A DNA stretch of 64,000 bases. Source: Micromonospora lutea. GTDB taxonomy: Bacteria; Actinomycetota; Actinomycetes; Mycobacteriales; Micromonosporaceae. The stretch is from positions 29,926-93,925 of the forward strand of contig NZ_BOPB01000022.1 of NCBI RefSeq assembly GCF_016863535.1. Direction: 5' to 3'. Below the pieces are notes generated by a model, which was given only the letters and a program-made list of their open reading frames with translations, ran no database searches and was not told the origin of the DNA. Shown here one piece after another: positions 8,255 through 15,754 of this stretch. Position 1 is the stretch's first letter, and each line of letters starts with the position of its first letter. Both the position numbers and the translations under genes were made by a program.

Positions 8255-8512
8255 TCAGGCGGAGTGAGCGCGCAGCACCCGGAGGCCGCCGCGACGCTTG
8301 ACGGCGCGCCGCTCCTCCTCGCTCATTCCACCCCAGACGCCAGCGTCCTGACCGGATTCCAGCGCCCACTGCAGGCACTGGTCGGTCACGGAGCAGCGCC
8401 GGCAGACGGCCTTGGCCTGCTCGACCTGCAGGAGAGCCGGGCCAGACGTCCCGATTGGGAAGAACAGCTCCGGGTCCTCGTCGCGGCAGACAGCATGGTG
8501 GCGCCAGTCCAT
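8255..8512 (-). CDS. whiB1: WhiB1/WblE-type iron-sulfur transcription factor
   Basis: This 85-residue protein begins MDWRHHAVCRDEDPELFFP. The four cluster ligands are Cys9, Cys37, Cys40 and Cys46, the same positions as in M. tuberculosis WhiB1. They are followed by the GVWGGMSEEERRA turn and a basic C-terminus KRRGGLRVL that binds DNA. WhiB1 binds the primary sigma factor and responds to nitric oxide through its [4Fe-4S] cluster. The ATG is preceded by GAGGAG about 10 nt upstream. The 440-nt upstream region holds a CRP-like site and two dyads (separate entries), suggesting strong control. Confidence 0.95.
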   Translation of the reverse strand: MDWRHHAVCRDEDPELFFPIGTSGPALLQVEQAKAVCRRCSVTDQCLQWALESGQDAGVWGGMSEEERRAVKRRGGLRVLRAHSA

Positions 8513-8580
8513 GGCGGCAACACTCCTCATTCTGGATGGGTGGCAGATGTTGCTTCTTGGTGCTTTTCCTATATGCATCC

Positions 8581-8624
8581 GCATTGCCGATCGTGACGGT
8601 TTGCAACCGTCATTTCGGCAGTGC
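8581..8624 (-). promoter_or_regulatory. Large hairpin/dyad in the whiB1 upstream leader
   Basis: The outer arms at 8581-8590 and 8615-8624 are complementary except for one position. The inner arms TGACGGT (8594-8600) and ACCGTCA (8606-8612) are perfect, with a 5-nt loop and a small internal loop. It lies 69-112 nt before the whiB1 start. It may be an RNA structure in the 5' leader or a protein-binding dyad. Confidence 0.5.
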
Positions 8625-8656
8625 GTGAGCAGGCTGTTTGCTCGCGGGACCTGCTG

Positions 8657-8677
8657 AAAAAGCTCGACTTGTCGAGC
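8657..8677 (-). terminator. Intrinsic-terminator-like hairpin upstream of whiB1
   Basis: Reading the minus strand, the perfect palindrome GCTCGACAAGTCGAGC is followed directly by five T. It lies downstream of the CRP-like site and about 150 nt before whiB1. It could end the lipid kinase transcript that comes from the right, or act as an attenuator inside a long whiB1 leader. Confidence 0.5.
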
Positions 8678-8712
8678 GCGTCCAGGCAATGTCCCGGTAA
8701 CTCAAGTTCGCT

Positions 8713-8728
8713 TGTGAATACTTTCACG
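8713..8728. promoter_or_regulatory. CRP/GlxR-like binding site upstream of whiB1
   Basis: TGTGA-ATACTT-TCACG matches the actinobacterial CRP consensus TGTGA-N6-TCACA with one mismatch. In M. tuberculosis, whiB1 is a known target of the cAMP receptor protein, so location and sequence agree. It lies about 200 nt from the start codon. Confidence 0.6.
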
Positions 8729-8956
8729 AACTCACACGATGTCAAGGGTGGCGCTCGGAAAAACTCCGGACGGTGAGCAAGCCCACAACCCATTTGTCCG
8801 GGTTCCAGATCTCTCCGGCTACCCGGCGTATCACAGTCGAGGATCAATATAGTACAGTCCGCCGCACATTGCTGACATTTCCGGCATCCGTCCCGGGTGT
8901 CGCAGCCGTCGCGTCGGGGGTGACGCCGACTCCCTCACCCCGGTGGTACCGGAGAC

Positions 8957-9901
8957 CTAACAGATTACTCTGAGTGCGGCGGGAACGGAGGTGAATCTGA
9001 CTTTTTCCCGCTCGCCAAGATAGTCGCCGTCAAGCTGAAACGCTTGTGGACGGCTCGCGACCAGCGTGAACTCGGCCACGTCGTGCAGTCGCAAGACCCG
9101 ACGACCGCGAGGATCGGCCGTCGTGGAGAAGAATTGCGTCACGGTGCGTGTCGTACTGACGACTCCTAGCTGGCGCAGGGCCATCACATCGAGGCCGAGG
9201 TCGAACGACGCGCCAGGGTTCGGGTTGACCTCCCGCTCACCGACGTACGTCCACGGGGCGGTGTTCTGCACGATGATCGTGGCCAGCTCGTCCTCGGTCG
9301 CCTCGCCCGGCCGCTCCAACTGGATCGCCGGACGCCGTCGCTCGTTGCCCAGCAGGAACTGCGCGGTGAACGCCCGGAAGTAGAGCGAAGGGGAGGGGAC
9401 CCGCCCTCGGCGGCGCGCCTCCTCGACCCGATGGATCACCGACGCGTCGAGCCCGAAGCCAGCACAGAAGGTGAAATAGCGGTCGTCGGCCCGACCGAGG
9501 CCGATCGTGCGGTGCCGGCCCAGGCGCAGCGCCTCCAGGATCATGCTGGCGCCCTCCGGCCACTCCCGGGGCAGGCCGAGCGCCCGGGCGAAGACGTTCG
9601 TCGAGCCCCCCGGCACGGTGGCCAGGGCCGGCAGCCGGTCGGCGGTCGGCTCGGCGCCACCGACGGTGGTCGCTGACATCAGCCCGTTGACCACCTCGTT
9701 CACCGTGCCGTCACCACCGAGGGTGACCACCACGTCGACACCCTCCTCGGCGGCCTCCCGGGCCAGCGTGGTGGCGTGGCCGCGCTGGCGGGTGTAGCGC
9801 ACGGAGAGGTTGACCTCACTGCGTAGCGCTCGGACGAGCACGTCACGTGCGCGCTCACTGGTGGTGGTGGCCTTCGGATTGACCAGCAGGACGGCCCGCA
9901 T
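8957..9901 (-). CDS. Diacylglycerol/lipid kinase family protein (DagK/YegS fold)
   Basis: This 314-residue soluble lipid kinase begins MRAVLLVNPKATTT. The catalytic-domain signature LGGDGTVNEVVNGL (GGDGT nucleotide loop) is near residue 60, with PGGSTNVFARALG after it and a C-terminal beta-sandwich ending with QLDGDYLGE. The substrate may be diacylglycerol or a phosphoinositol-type lipid; sequence alone does not decide. The ATG at 9901 lies 7 nt from the -10-like TATTGT and has no Shine-Dalgarno, so a leaderless transcript is likely. Confidence 0.88.
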   Translation of the reverse strand: MRAVLLVNPKATTTSERARDVLVRALRSEVNLSVRYTRQRGHATTLAREAAEEGVDVVVTLGGDGTVNEVVNGLMSATTVGGAEPTADRLPALATVPGGSTNVFARALGLPREWPEGASMILEALRLGRHRTIGLGRADDRYFTFCAGFGLDASVIHRVEEARRRGRVPSPSLYFRAFTAQFLLGNERRRPAIQLERPGEATEDELATIIVQNTAPWTYVGEREVNPNPGASFDLGLDVMALRQLGVVSTTRTVTQFFSTTADPRGRRVLRLHDVAEFTLVASRPQAFQLDGDYLGEREKVRFTSVPAALRVIC

Positions 9902-9908
9902 GGGCGGC

Positions 9909-9937
9909 ACAATACCCCGCGACGCCACCGGTATCGT
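9909..9937. promoter_or_regulatory. Divergent leaderless promoters (-10 elements)
   Basis: On the minus strand TATTGT (9914-9909) ends 7 nt before ATG 9901. On the plus strand TATCGT (9932-9937) ends 6 nt before GTG 9944. Neither start has a Shine-Dalgarno, so both genes probably begin transcription at the start codon from a shared 42-nt region. Confidence 0.5.
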
Positions 9938-9943
9938 GACCGC

Positions 9944-10333
9944 GTGACCATCGACTCCGACCCAACCCCTGTCACGCTCCGTTGGGCGGTCCGGCTGTTG
10001 CGCGGCCAGGCGGTCGCGGTCGGACTGGTCGCCGCCTGGCTGATCGTCGCTGACCTGACCGCCACCACCACCGACCTGGCGTCGGCGCTGCTGGTGACGG
10101 CCTTCGCGATCGGCGCCGCGGTCGCCCTCTGGGCGCTGGGCGGTGCCCTGCTACGACGGCGGTCCGGCGCTCGTGCGCCAGCCATCGTGCTGCAGCTCAT
10201 GCTGCTGCCGATCGGCTGGTTCATGATCCAGGGCGGGCTCGGCTGGCTCGGCGTGCCGCTGCTCGCGCTCGGTGTCGGGGTGACCTGGTTGCTGGTGAGC
10301 CCGCCCACCACCCGTGCCCTCGGCTTCGAGTGA
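9944..10333 (+). CDS. Small four-helix membrane protein, unknown function
   Basis: The protein has 129 residues with four hydrophobic helices at about 20-37, 45-65, 75-92 and 95-112, and a charged loop RRRSGARAP between helices 2 and 3. There is no catalytic motif. It is divergent from the lipid kinase gene and appears leaderless. Unrecognised; proteins of this form are common hypothetical membrane proteins in Micromonosporaceae. Confidence 0.75.
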   Translation: MTIDSDPTPVTLRWAVRLLRGQAVAVGLVAAWLIVADLTATTTDLASALLVTAFAIGAAVALWALGGALLRRRSGARAPAIVLQLMLLPIGWFMIQGGLGWLGVPLLALGVGVTWLLVSPPTTRALGFE

Positions 10334-10369
10334 GCCTGACCCCGCCGAGACTCCTGAGCTGACCCGCGC

Positions 10370-10470
10370 GCCACGTGCGGCGGGCTGACGTGCCTGCCGC
10401 GCGGGGCGGGCTGACGCGTGCCAAAGAATGGGATGCGTGTGCCGCGCGGGGTGGGCTGACTGACGGTCGG
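10370..10470. repeat. Degenerate short direct repeats (GCGGGCTGAC)
   Basis: Three degenerate copies containing GGCTGAC occur, two of them in the form GCCGCGCGGGG(C/T)GGGCTGAC. They lie in the gap between the membrane protein and the convergent anti-sigma gene. A fourth TGAC-rich segment follows. Function unknown. Confidence 0.4.
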
Positions 10471-10502
10471 TCAGGGGGCTGACGCCGACCTGGGCGCCGG
10501 GG

Positions 10503-10913
10503 TCACCAGCCGGAGGCGCGCCGGGTGAGCAGTGAGATGGTCGCCCGACCGTCGGCCGCTCTCGCTCCCGCCGACGTGGTCAGCGCGGTGAGCACCTTCC
10601 ACGCGAACGAGGACTCCGCCGGCAGTCGGGCACCGGACGTCGTCGGCACGGTCACCTCGACGGTCAGTGCGTCCTCGGTGACCGCGAAGCGGCAGTCCAG
10701 TTCGGCATCCCGCGCGGCGATGGCGAGCAGCATCGCGCACGCCTCGTCAACCGCGATGCGCAGATCCTCGATCTCGTCCAGGGCGAACTGGAGGCGGGCC
10801 GCGAGGCCGGCGGTGGCGGTACGGAGAACGCTCAGGTACCCACCGTCCGCAGGCACGGTCAGGTGCACGATGTCGTCATCGGTCGTTGGCTGGCCGGTCA
10901 GTTGAGTCACCAC
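10503..10913 (-). CDS. RsbW/UsfX-like anti-sigma regulatory ATPase-fold protein
   Basis: This 136-residue GHKL-fold protein of the anti-sigma-B type begins MTQLTGQPTTDDDI from a GTG start. The helix normally carrying the N-box reads RIAVDEACAMLL; the Asn that coordinates Mg-ATP in RsbW is replaced by Met. The glycine-rich ATP lid is also weak. No sigma factor gene or RsbV antagonist lies on either side, so it is an orphan. It may bind a sigma factor without kinase activity. Confidence 0.75.
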   Translation of the reverse strand: MVTQLTGQPTTDDDIVHLTVPADGGYLSVLRTATAGLAARLQFALDEIEDLRIAVDEACAMLLAIAARDAELDCRFAVTEDALTVEVTVPTTSGARLPAESSFAWKVLTALTTSAGARAADGRATISLLTRRASGW

Positions 10914-11142
10914 TCATCCCCCCGGTCGGGGACTCTACCCGCTGGGACCGCCGCGCGGTTGTTGATGGTCAGCGCGGCGGGCCGGGCGGCCCGGGTGGGG
11001 ACCGCACCGGACGGAACGCCCGGGACCGCGTCACTGGTGCCGCGACGCGTCGGCGGTCGGCGCGTCCGCAACGGGACACGCCGACCGCCGACGCGAGGCA
11101 CGGCTGCGGAGCGGTTCGCTCAGCCGCCGTACGCGGGTGACG

Positions 11143-11547
11143 TCAGGCCTGCTTGGTCTCCCAGAAGATCTTGGAGATCTCGTCGATCTTCTGCAGCAGC
11201 TCGTCCGCCTTGCTCGGGTCGGTGGCGCCCTTGGCGCCGGCGGCGCCGGCCAGCTTGGTGGTCTCGTTGAACAGCTGGTGCAGGTGCGGGTACTTCTCGA
11301 AGTGCGGCGGCTTGAAGTAGTCGGTCCACAGCACCCAGAGGTGGTGCTTGACCAGCTCAGCCCGCTGCTCCTTGATCAGGATGGCCCTGGTGCGGAACTC
11401 CGGGTCGGTGTTGGCCTGGTACTTCTCGCAGATCATTTTGACCGACTCGGCCTCGATGCGGGCCTGCGCCGGGTCGTAGACGCCGCAGGGCAGGTCGCAG
11501 TGGGCACTGGCGCTCACGCGGGGCGTAAGGATGCGTGGAAGTCGCAT
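11143..11547 (-). CDS. sodN: Nickel-containing superoxide dismutase precursor
   Basis: The 134-residue precursor is a cytoplasmic hexameric enzyme that dismutates superoxide. A 15-residue propeptide (MRLPRILTPRVSASA) is removed to expose His-Cys-Asp-Leu-Pro-Cys-Gly, the nickel hook; His1, Cys2 and Cys6 of the mature protein bind Ni. The rest is the four-helix bundle with KYQANTDPEFRTRA. ATG 11547 follows AGGAT. The processing protease gene sodX lies divergently 85 bp away. Ni-SOD genes are usually nickel-induced and alternate with Fe-SOD under Nur; no Nur box was identified here. Confidence 0.97.
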   Translation of the reverse strand: MRLPRILTPRVSASAHCDLPCGVYDPAQARIEAESVKMICEKYQANTDPEFRTRAILIKEQRAELVKHHLWVLWTDYFKPPHFEKYPHLHQLFNETTKLAGAAGAKGATDPSKADELLQKIDEISKIFWETKQA

Positions 11548-11632
11548 CGGGATCCTCCATGGGAAGTTTGCGATGATCCAAGACGACATTACTCCTGGAC
11601 GGTGGTCCCCGAGGCCGCTGGAGGTGAAACCC

Positions 11633-11965
11633 GTGCCCGCCCCCCGGCTGCGATGGCCGCTGTCGGCCGTGCTGGTGACCGGCCCCTCGATGGCACCCAC
11701 ACTTCGTCACGGTGACGCGGTGCTGGTGCGGCGGGGTGGCCGAGCCATCCGGCCCGACGATGTGGTGATCGCGGTCTTTCGCAGCCGGCCCGACCTGTTG
11801 GTGGTCAAACGGGCGATCCGTCCCGTCGACGGCGGCTGGTGGCTGTCCGGCGACAACGACCTGGTCACCGACGACTCCCGAGCGTACGGCGTGGCTGACG
11901 TGCACGGCCGCGTGCTGGCCCGGTACTGGCCACGCCCTGGCCGGGTGCCGCCGCGACCGTTATGA
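11633..11965 (+). CDS. sodX: Nickel-type superoxide dismutase maturation protease
   Basis: This S24/S26-type Ser/Lys protease of about 110 residues is thought to remove the SodN propeptide. The catalytic serine is in GPSMAPTLRHGDAVLV and the general base in LLVVKRAIRP. Near the C-terminus SGDNDLVTDDSRAYG is the conserved substrate-loop box. There is no membrane anchor, unlike SipA-type signal peptidases, in keeping with a cytoplasmic target. The GTG start is chosen because CTGGAGG lies 8 nt upstream; in-frame starts at 11573 and 11624 are alternatives. Confidence 0.92.
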   Translation: MPAPRLRWPLSAVLVTGPSMAPTLRHGDAVLVRRGGRAIRPDDVVIAVFRSRPDLLVVKRAIRPVDGGWWLSGDNDLVTDDSRAYGVADVHGRVLARYWPRPGRVPPRPL

Positions 11966-12104
11966 CCCTGCTCACATACTGGACCTCTGGGCCTGGTTAT
12001 GCTCGGAAGTGCCCGGGTGACCCCCCGCACCGCGCGCCGCCGCTCGCTCGCCTCACCGTGCGCCCGACCGGCCGGTCCAGCTGCTCGAATCTTCTGGAGT
12101 CACC

Positions 12105-13283
12105 ATGTCTTCGTCCACCGTGGACCCTGCTGATCCCGTCTTCCAACTGCACCGGGGCGGCAAGATGGCCGTCGTCTCGACCGTGCCACTGACCAGCCGG
12201 GACGACCTCTCCCTCGCGTACACCCCGGGTGTGGCCCGGGTCTGCGAGGCGATCGCCGCCGACCCGGACCTCGCCCACGACTACACCTGGGCCTCGCGCA
12301 CCGTCGCGGTCGTCACCGACGGCTCGGCGGTACTCGGGCTCGGCAACATCGGCCCGAGCGCCGCGCTGCCGGTGATGGAGGGCAAGGCCGTGCTGTTCAA
12401 GCAGTTCGGCGGGATCGACGCGGTACCGGTCTGCCTGGCCACGCAGGACGTCGACGAGATCGTCGCGGTGGTCACCGCGCTCGCGCCATCGTTCGGTGGC
12501 ATCAACCTGGAAGACATCAGCGCACCTCGGTGCTTCGAGGTGGAGCGGCGGCTCGACGAGGCGTTGGACATCCCCGTCTTTCACGACGATCAGCACGGCA
12601 CCGCGATCGTCGTGCTGGCGGCGATGCGCAACGCGGCGACTCTGCTCGACCGCAAGCTCGGCGACCTGCGGGTGGCCGTGAGCGGCGCGGGAGCGGCCGG
12701 CGTGGCGGTGACCAGGATGCTGGTGGCCGGCGGCGTGGACCCGGAGCGGGTGGTGGTCTGCGACTCCCGGGGCATCATCTCCCGGCAGCGCACCGGCCTC
12801 ACCGGGACGAAGGCCGAACTCGCCGAACTGACCAATGCCGACGGTCGGCAGGGTGACATCACCGAGGCGCTGCGCGACGCCGACGTGCTGATCGGGGTCT
12901 CCGGCGGGCTGATCCCCGAGCCTGCGGTGGCCGGCATGGCCCCGGGCGGCATCGTGTTCGCGCTGGCCAACCCCACCCCCGAAGTGGATCCGGAGGTGGC
13001 CGCCCGCCATGTCGCCGTGGTCGCCACCGGTCGCAGTGACTATCCGAATCAGATCAACAACGTGTTGGCCTTCCCGGGCGTGTTCCGGGGTGCGCTCGAA
13101 GCACGGGCCTCCCGGATCACCGACGCCATGAAGGTCGCCGCGGCCGACGCGATCGCCTCGGTGGTGGCCGAGACGCTCACCCCCGAGGCCATCGTGCCCT
13201 CGCCGCTCGACCCGAGGGTGGCACCGGCGGTGGCCGACGCGGTCGCCGAAGCCGCCCGCCGCGACGGCGTCGCCCGCGCCTGA
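12105..13283 (+). CDS. NAD-dependent malic enzyme
   Basis: This 392-residue short bacterial malic enzyme oxidatively decarboxylates malate to pyruvate. It shows the substrate-side motifs SLAYTPGVARVCEAI and VFHDDQHGTAIVVLAA, the divalent-metal ligand region LEDISAP, and the Rossmann motif VSGAGAAGVAV. It lacks the C-terminal phosphotransacetylase-like domain found in larger MaeB. The start follows TCTGGAG. NAD versus NADP preference is not determinable by eye. It feeds pyruvate into the same central metabolism served by pta-ackA and kgd. Confidence 0.92.
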   Translation: MSSSTVDPADPVFQLHRGGKMAVVSTVPLTSRDDLSLAYTPGVARVCEAIAADPDLAHDYTWASRTVAVVTDGSAVLGLGNIGPSAALPVMEGKAVLFKQFGGIDAVPVCLATQDVDEIVAVVTALAPSFGGINLEDISAPRCFEVERRLDEALDIPVFHDDQHGTAIVVLAAMRNAATLLDRKLGDLRVAVSGAGAAGVAVTRMLVAGGVDPERVVVCDSRGIISRQRTGLTGTKAELAELTNADGRQGDITEALRDADVLIGVSGGLIPEPAVAGMAPGGIVFALANPTPEVDPEVAARHVAVVATGRSDYPNQINNVLAFPGVFRGALEARASRITDAMKVAAADAIASVVAETLTPEAIVPSPLDPRVAPAVADAVAEAARRDGVARA

Positions 13284-13285
13284 GG

Positions 13286-13314
13286 TGTAAGGAAGGGGTC
13301 CTTCTTAACGGGCG
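13286..13314. repeat. Copy of a dispersed intergenic repeat (GTGYAAGGAAGGG...TTAACG)
   Basis: Between malic enzyme and the oxidoreductase lies GGTGTAAGGAAGGGG followed by TCCTTCTTAACGG. It closely matches the left half of the repeat at 62411-62436 and forms a small hairpin (GAAGG/CCTTC). It may be a truncated repeat or a terminator. Confidence 0.6.
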
Positions 13315-13337
13315 CTCAGCTTGTTACGGTGCGGATC

Positions 13338-14291
13338 ATGCGTGCCGCCTTCGCCAGCCGATTCGACGACGCCGACCCGCTCGCCGCGCTCACCGTCGGT
13401 GAGCAACCCGAGCCGAACCTGCCCGACGAAGACTGGGTGACGCTGCGGGTCACGGCCAGCTCGCTCAACCACCATGACCTCTGGTCACTGCGCGGGGTGG
13501 GGCTCCGCGCCGACCAGCTGCCGATGATCCTCGGTTGCGACGCCACCGGCGTGGACCCGGACGGCAACGAGGTGGTCGTCTACCCGGTCGTGCCGACGCC
13601 GGGCGACCCGCGCGGGATGTCCATCCTTTCCGAGCACTTTCCCGGCACGCTGGCGGAGCGGGTGGCCGTACCCCGGTCGAATCTGCTGCCGCTGCCGGCG
13701 GGGCTGGCGGCGACCGACGCCGCGTGCCTGCCGACGGCCTGGTTGACCGCCTGGCGGATGCTCACCGCCAAGGGCCGCATCGACGACGCGGAGGCCGTTC
13801 TGGTGCAGGGCGCCGGGGGTGGCGTGGCCACCGCGGCCGTCGTGCTGGCCGCCGCGCACGGCAAGCGGGTGTACGCGACCAGCCGTGACGCCGCCAAGCG
13901 GGAGCGCATCGCCGAGCTGGGCGCGACCGCCGTGGAGCCGGGCGCCCGGCTTCCCGAGCGGGTCGACGTGGTGATCGAGACGGTCGGTGCGGCCACCTTC
14001 GACCACTCGTTGAAGTCGGCCGCCCTGGGGGCCCGGATCGTGGTCTCCGGCGCGACCGCCGGCCACGAGCCGAAGGTCAACCTGCGCCGGGTCTTCGCCA
14101 TGCAGTTGGAGATCCTGGGCACCTCGATGGGCACCCCGGACGAGTTGGCCGCCCTGCTGGCCTTCTGCGCCGAGCGGGGGGTGCGCCCGGTGGTGGACAG
14201 CGTCGTGCCGTTCAGCCGGGTCGGCGACGCCTTCGCCCGCCTGCACTCCGGCGACGTCTTCGGCAAGGTGGTCGTCGACCACACCGCGTGA
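13338..14291 (+). CDS. Zinc-type alcohol dehydrogenase-like/quinone oxidoreductase (MDR)
   Basis: This 317-residue medium-chain dehydrogenase/reductase has the N-terminal GroES-like fold (SSLNHHDLWSLRG, ILGCDATG) and a Rossmann domain with VLVQGAGGGVATAAV. The structural zinc cysteines are missing, which places it with quinone oxidoreductase-like or enoyl-reductase-like members rather than true zinc ADHs. NADP(H) use is likely. TACGGT ends 7 nt before ATG 13338 and there is no Shine-Dalgarno, so it is probably leaderless. Substrate unknown. The downstream foldback element starts 29 nt after the stop. Confidence 0.85.
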   Translation: MRAAFASRFDDADPLAALTVGEQPEPNLPDEDWVTLRVTASSLNHHDLWSLRGVGLRADQLPMILGCDATGVDPDGNEVVVYPVVPTPGDPRGMSILSEHFPGTLAERVAVPRSNLLPLPAGLAATDAACLPTAWLTAWRMLTAKGRIDDAEAVLVQGAGGGVATAAVVLAAAHGKRVYATSRDAAKRERIAELGATAVEPGARLPERVDVVIETVGAATFDHSLKSAALGARIVVSGATAGHEPKVNLRRVFAMQLEILGTSMGTPDELAALLAFCAERGVRPVVDSVVPFSRVGDAFARLHSGDVFGKVVVDHTA

Positions 14292-14319
14292 GGCCGCCGG
14301 GGTCGACAAGATCGTCGCG

Positions 14320-14488
14320 CTAAGAGCGACCGGCAGTAGGGCGGTGGAGGCGAGGCGGGTCTTGGCCGAGGGTGGCAAGGCGGAGGAGGAGGCCATGCCG
14401 GTGTTGCATGGCCGACGACGACAACGCCGCCAGCCGAAGTGCCAGGGCGCGCCGCAGCCCCGCCAGCCCTATTGCCGGTCGCTCTAAA
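14320..14488. mobile_element. MITE-like foldback element with 20-bp inverted ends
   Basis: The left end AGAGCGACCGGCAGTAGGGC (14323-14342) and right end (14466-14485) are inverted repeats with one mismatch. The interior is partly self-complementary around a central hairpin GGCCATGC...GCATGGCC (14391-14413). It has no coding capacity. The right end supplies the TAG stop of the convergent hydrolase gene. No clear target-site duplication was seen. It may be a non-autonomous transposon relic, a REP-like element or a structured RNA. Confidence 0.65.
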
Positions 14489-15473
14489 GCTGGTTGTCGA
14501 GGGTGGCGATGTCGTCACGGGAGGCGGCGGTGGAAATACGTTCCTTGGCTTCGGCGTCGCCGTAGAGCGTCCACCGGAGGAACTCGATGGTGGTGTCCGT
14601 GACCACCCGCAGCGCCGCACCCCCGTCGCGCAGCAGAGCGCGGCCGTGGTCGCCGTCGGGCAGGCTCAGCATCGCCTTCGGCCACGGCACCTTGTCGTAC
14701 GCGGCCTTGCCGGCGGCGTACTGCACCACCTCGTCGGCTTCGCCGTGCACGAACAGCTGCGGAGCGGCGACGCCGGCGAACGCGGTGCCCACCCCGAAGG
14801 CAGTGCCGGAGAGGACGATCCCGGCGGCCAGCCGTAGGTCGCGGCCGGTGGTGAACAACCCGATGGTGGTCACCCCGCCCGCCGAGTGCCCGGCGGCGAC
14901 GGCCCGGTCGGTGACCAGCCGGCCGCGCAGCGGATCGCCGTCGCGGGTGTCGAGGGCGAGCACCTGGGTCAACGCGTACGACACGTCGGCCGGCTGGTTG
15001 AGCACGTCCATCGCGTTGATGTTGTCCCTGGGCCCCGAGGTGTGGGGGAAGGTCGGGGCGGCCACCACGAATCCAGCGGCGGCCCAGCGGGTCAGCAGCG
15101 TGGCGTAGTCCTCCGGGTAGCCGCCCAGGCCGTGGCTGAACATGATCACGGGGAACTTCCCGTCGGCGGCGTCGGCACCGCTGACCGGCTTCCCGCCGGC
15201 CTGTCCGGCCGCCGGGTACCAGATGGTCACCGGCAGTGGCCGTTCGTCGCGGTTCAGCTTCAGCTTCCGTACGCCGAGCGCGAAGGTCCTCTCCGGGGCG
15301 CTGCCGGCGGGGATCGCCGGTGCCGATGCGGAGGCCGACGGCCCGACCGAGGCGGTGGCCGGCGAGCTGGGCGCTTCCGCCCGCTCGGTTGGCTCAGGGT
15401 CGGTGGAACATCCGACCAGGATGCTGGCGACGAGACTGGTGGCGACCAGAGCGGCGGCGGCGCGAGGCGACAT
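14484..15473 (-). CDS. Secreted lipoprotein alpha/beta hydrolase (PAF-acetylhydrolase/cutinase-like)
   Basis: The 329-residue precursor has a lipoprotein signal peptide ending LVGC (Cys22) and a Ser/Pro/Ala-rich spacer (25-55). An alpha/beta hydrolase domain follows: VIMFSHGLGGYPEDYATLL is the oxyanion region, AAGHSAGG holds the nucleophile serine, HGEADEVV the acid and DGDHGRALL the histidine. The fold resembles dienelactone hydrolase, PAF-acetylhydrolase and PET-hydrolase-like esterases. The last residues DNQL and the stop codon fall in the end of the foldback element, so the native C-terminus may have been altered by insertion. Confidence 0.85.
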   Translation of the reverse strand: MSPRAAAALVATSLVASILVGCSTDPEPTERAEAPSSPATASVGPSASASAPAIPAGSAPERTFALGVRKLKLNRDERPLPVTIWYPAAGQAGGKPVSGADAADGKFPVIMFSHGLGGYPEDYATLLTRWAAAGFVVAAPTFPHTSGPRDNINAMDVLNQPADVSYALTQVLALDTRDGDPLRGRLVTDRAVAAGHSAGGVTTIGLFTTGRDLRLAAGIVLSGTAFGVGTAFAGVAAPQLFVHGEADEVVQYAAGKAAYDKVPWPKAMLSLPDGDHGRALLRDGGAALRVVTDTTIEFLRWTLYGDAEAKERISTAASRDDIATLDNQL

Positions 15474-15578
15474 GGCTCCGATTGTGCCCGCCCCCGCTCG
15501 GTAGGACGGTGCACGGGGCGCGACTTCTATGGTGGTGGGCAGGACGGGGGCTGGACAGGTTTCGCTAAGGTTCCCGGC

Positions 15579-15749
15579 ATGGCTGAGAACTACACCGACC
15601 CGAGCGGCAACACCGAGGCGTTCCGGGCCTTCGTCAACACGGAGACCGCGCCGACGGAGGCGGCGGCGTCGCGGACCGGGCTGATCATCGGGGCGGCCGT
15701 GGTCGCCGCCGTGCTGCTCGCGCTCGCCACCTGGCTCGCCTTCGGCTGA
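15579..15749 (+). CDS. 56-residue single-pass membrane protein
   Basis: This small protein has an acidic, polar N-terminus (MAENYTDPSGNTEAFRAFVN) and one C-terminal transmembrane helix (about 34-55: LIIGAAVVAAVLLALATWLAF). TAAGGT ends 7 nt before the ATG with no Shine-Dalgarno, matching the leaderless pattern seen elsewhere in this window. The stop is 5 nt from the convergent ackA stop. Its function is unknown; it could be a tail-anchored membrane protein. Confidence 0.75.
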   Translation: MAENYTDPSGNTEAFRAFVNTETAPTEAAASRTGLIIGAAVVAAVLLALATWLAFG

Positions 15750-15754
15750 CCGGA

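Larger units (their letters stand above)
8513..8956. other. Long intergenic region between lipid kinase gene and whiB1
   Basis: This 444-nt, relatively AT-rich stretch has no credible gene in any frame. It contains the dyad at 8581-8624, the terminator-like hairpin at 8657-8677 and the CRP-like site at 8713-8728. The part from 8760 to 8956 shows nothing I recognise. Confidence 0.7.
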
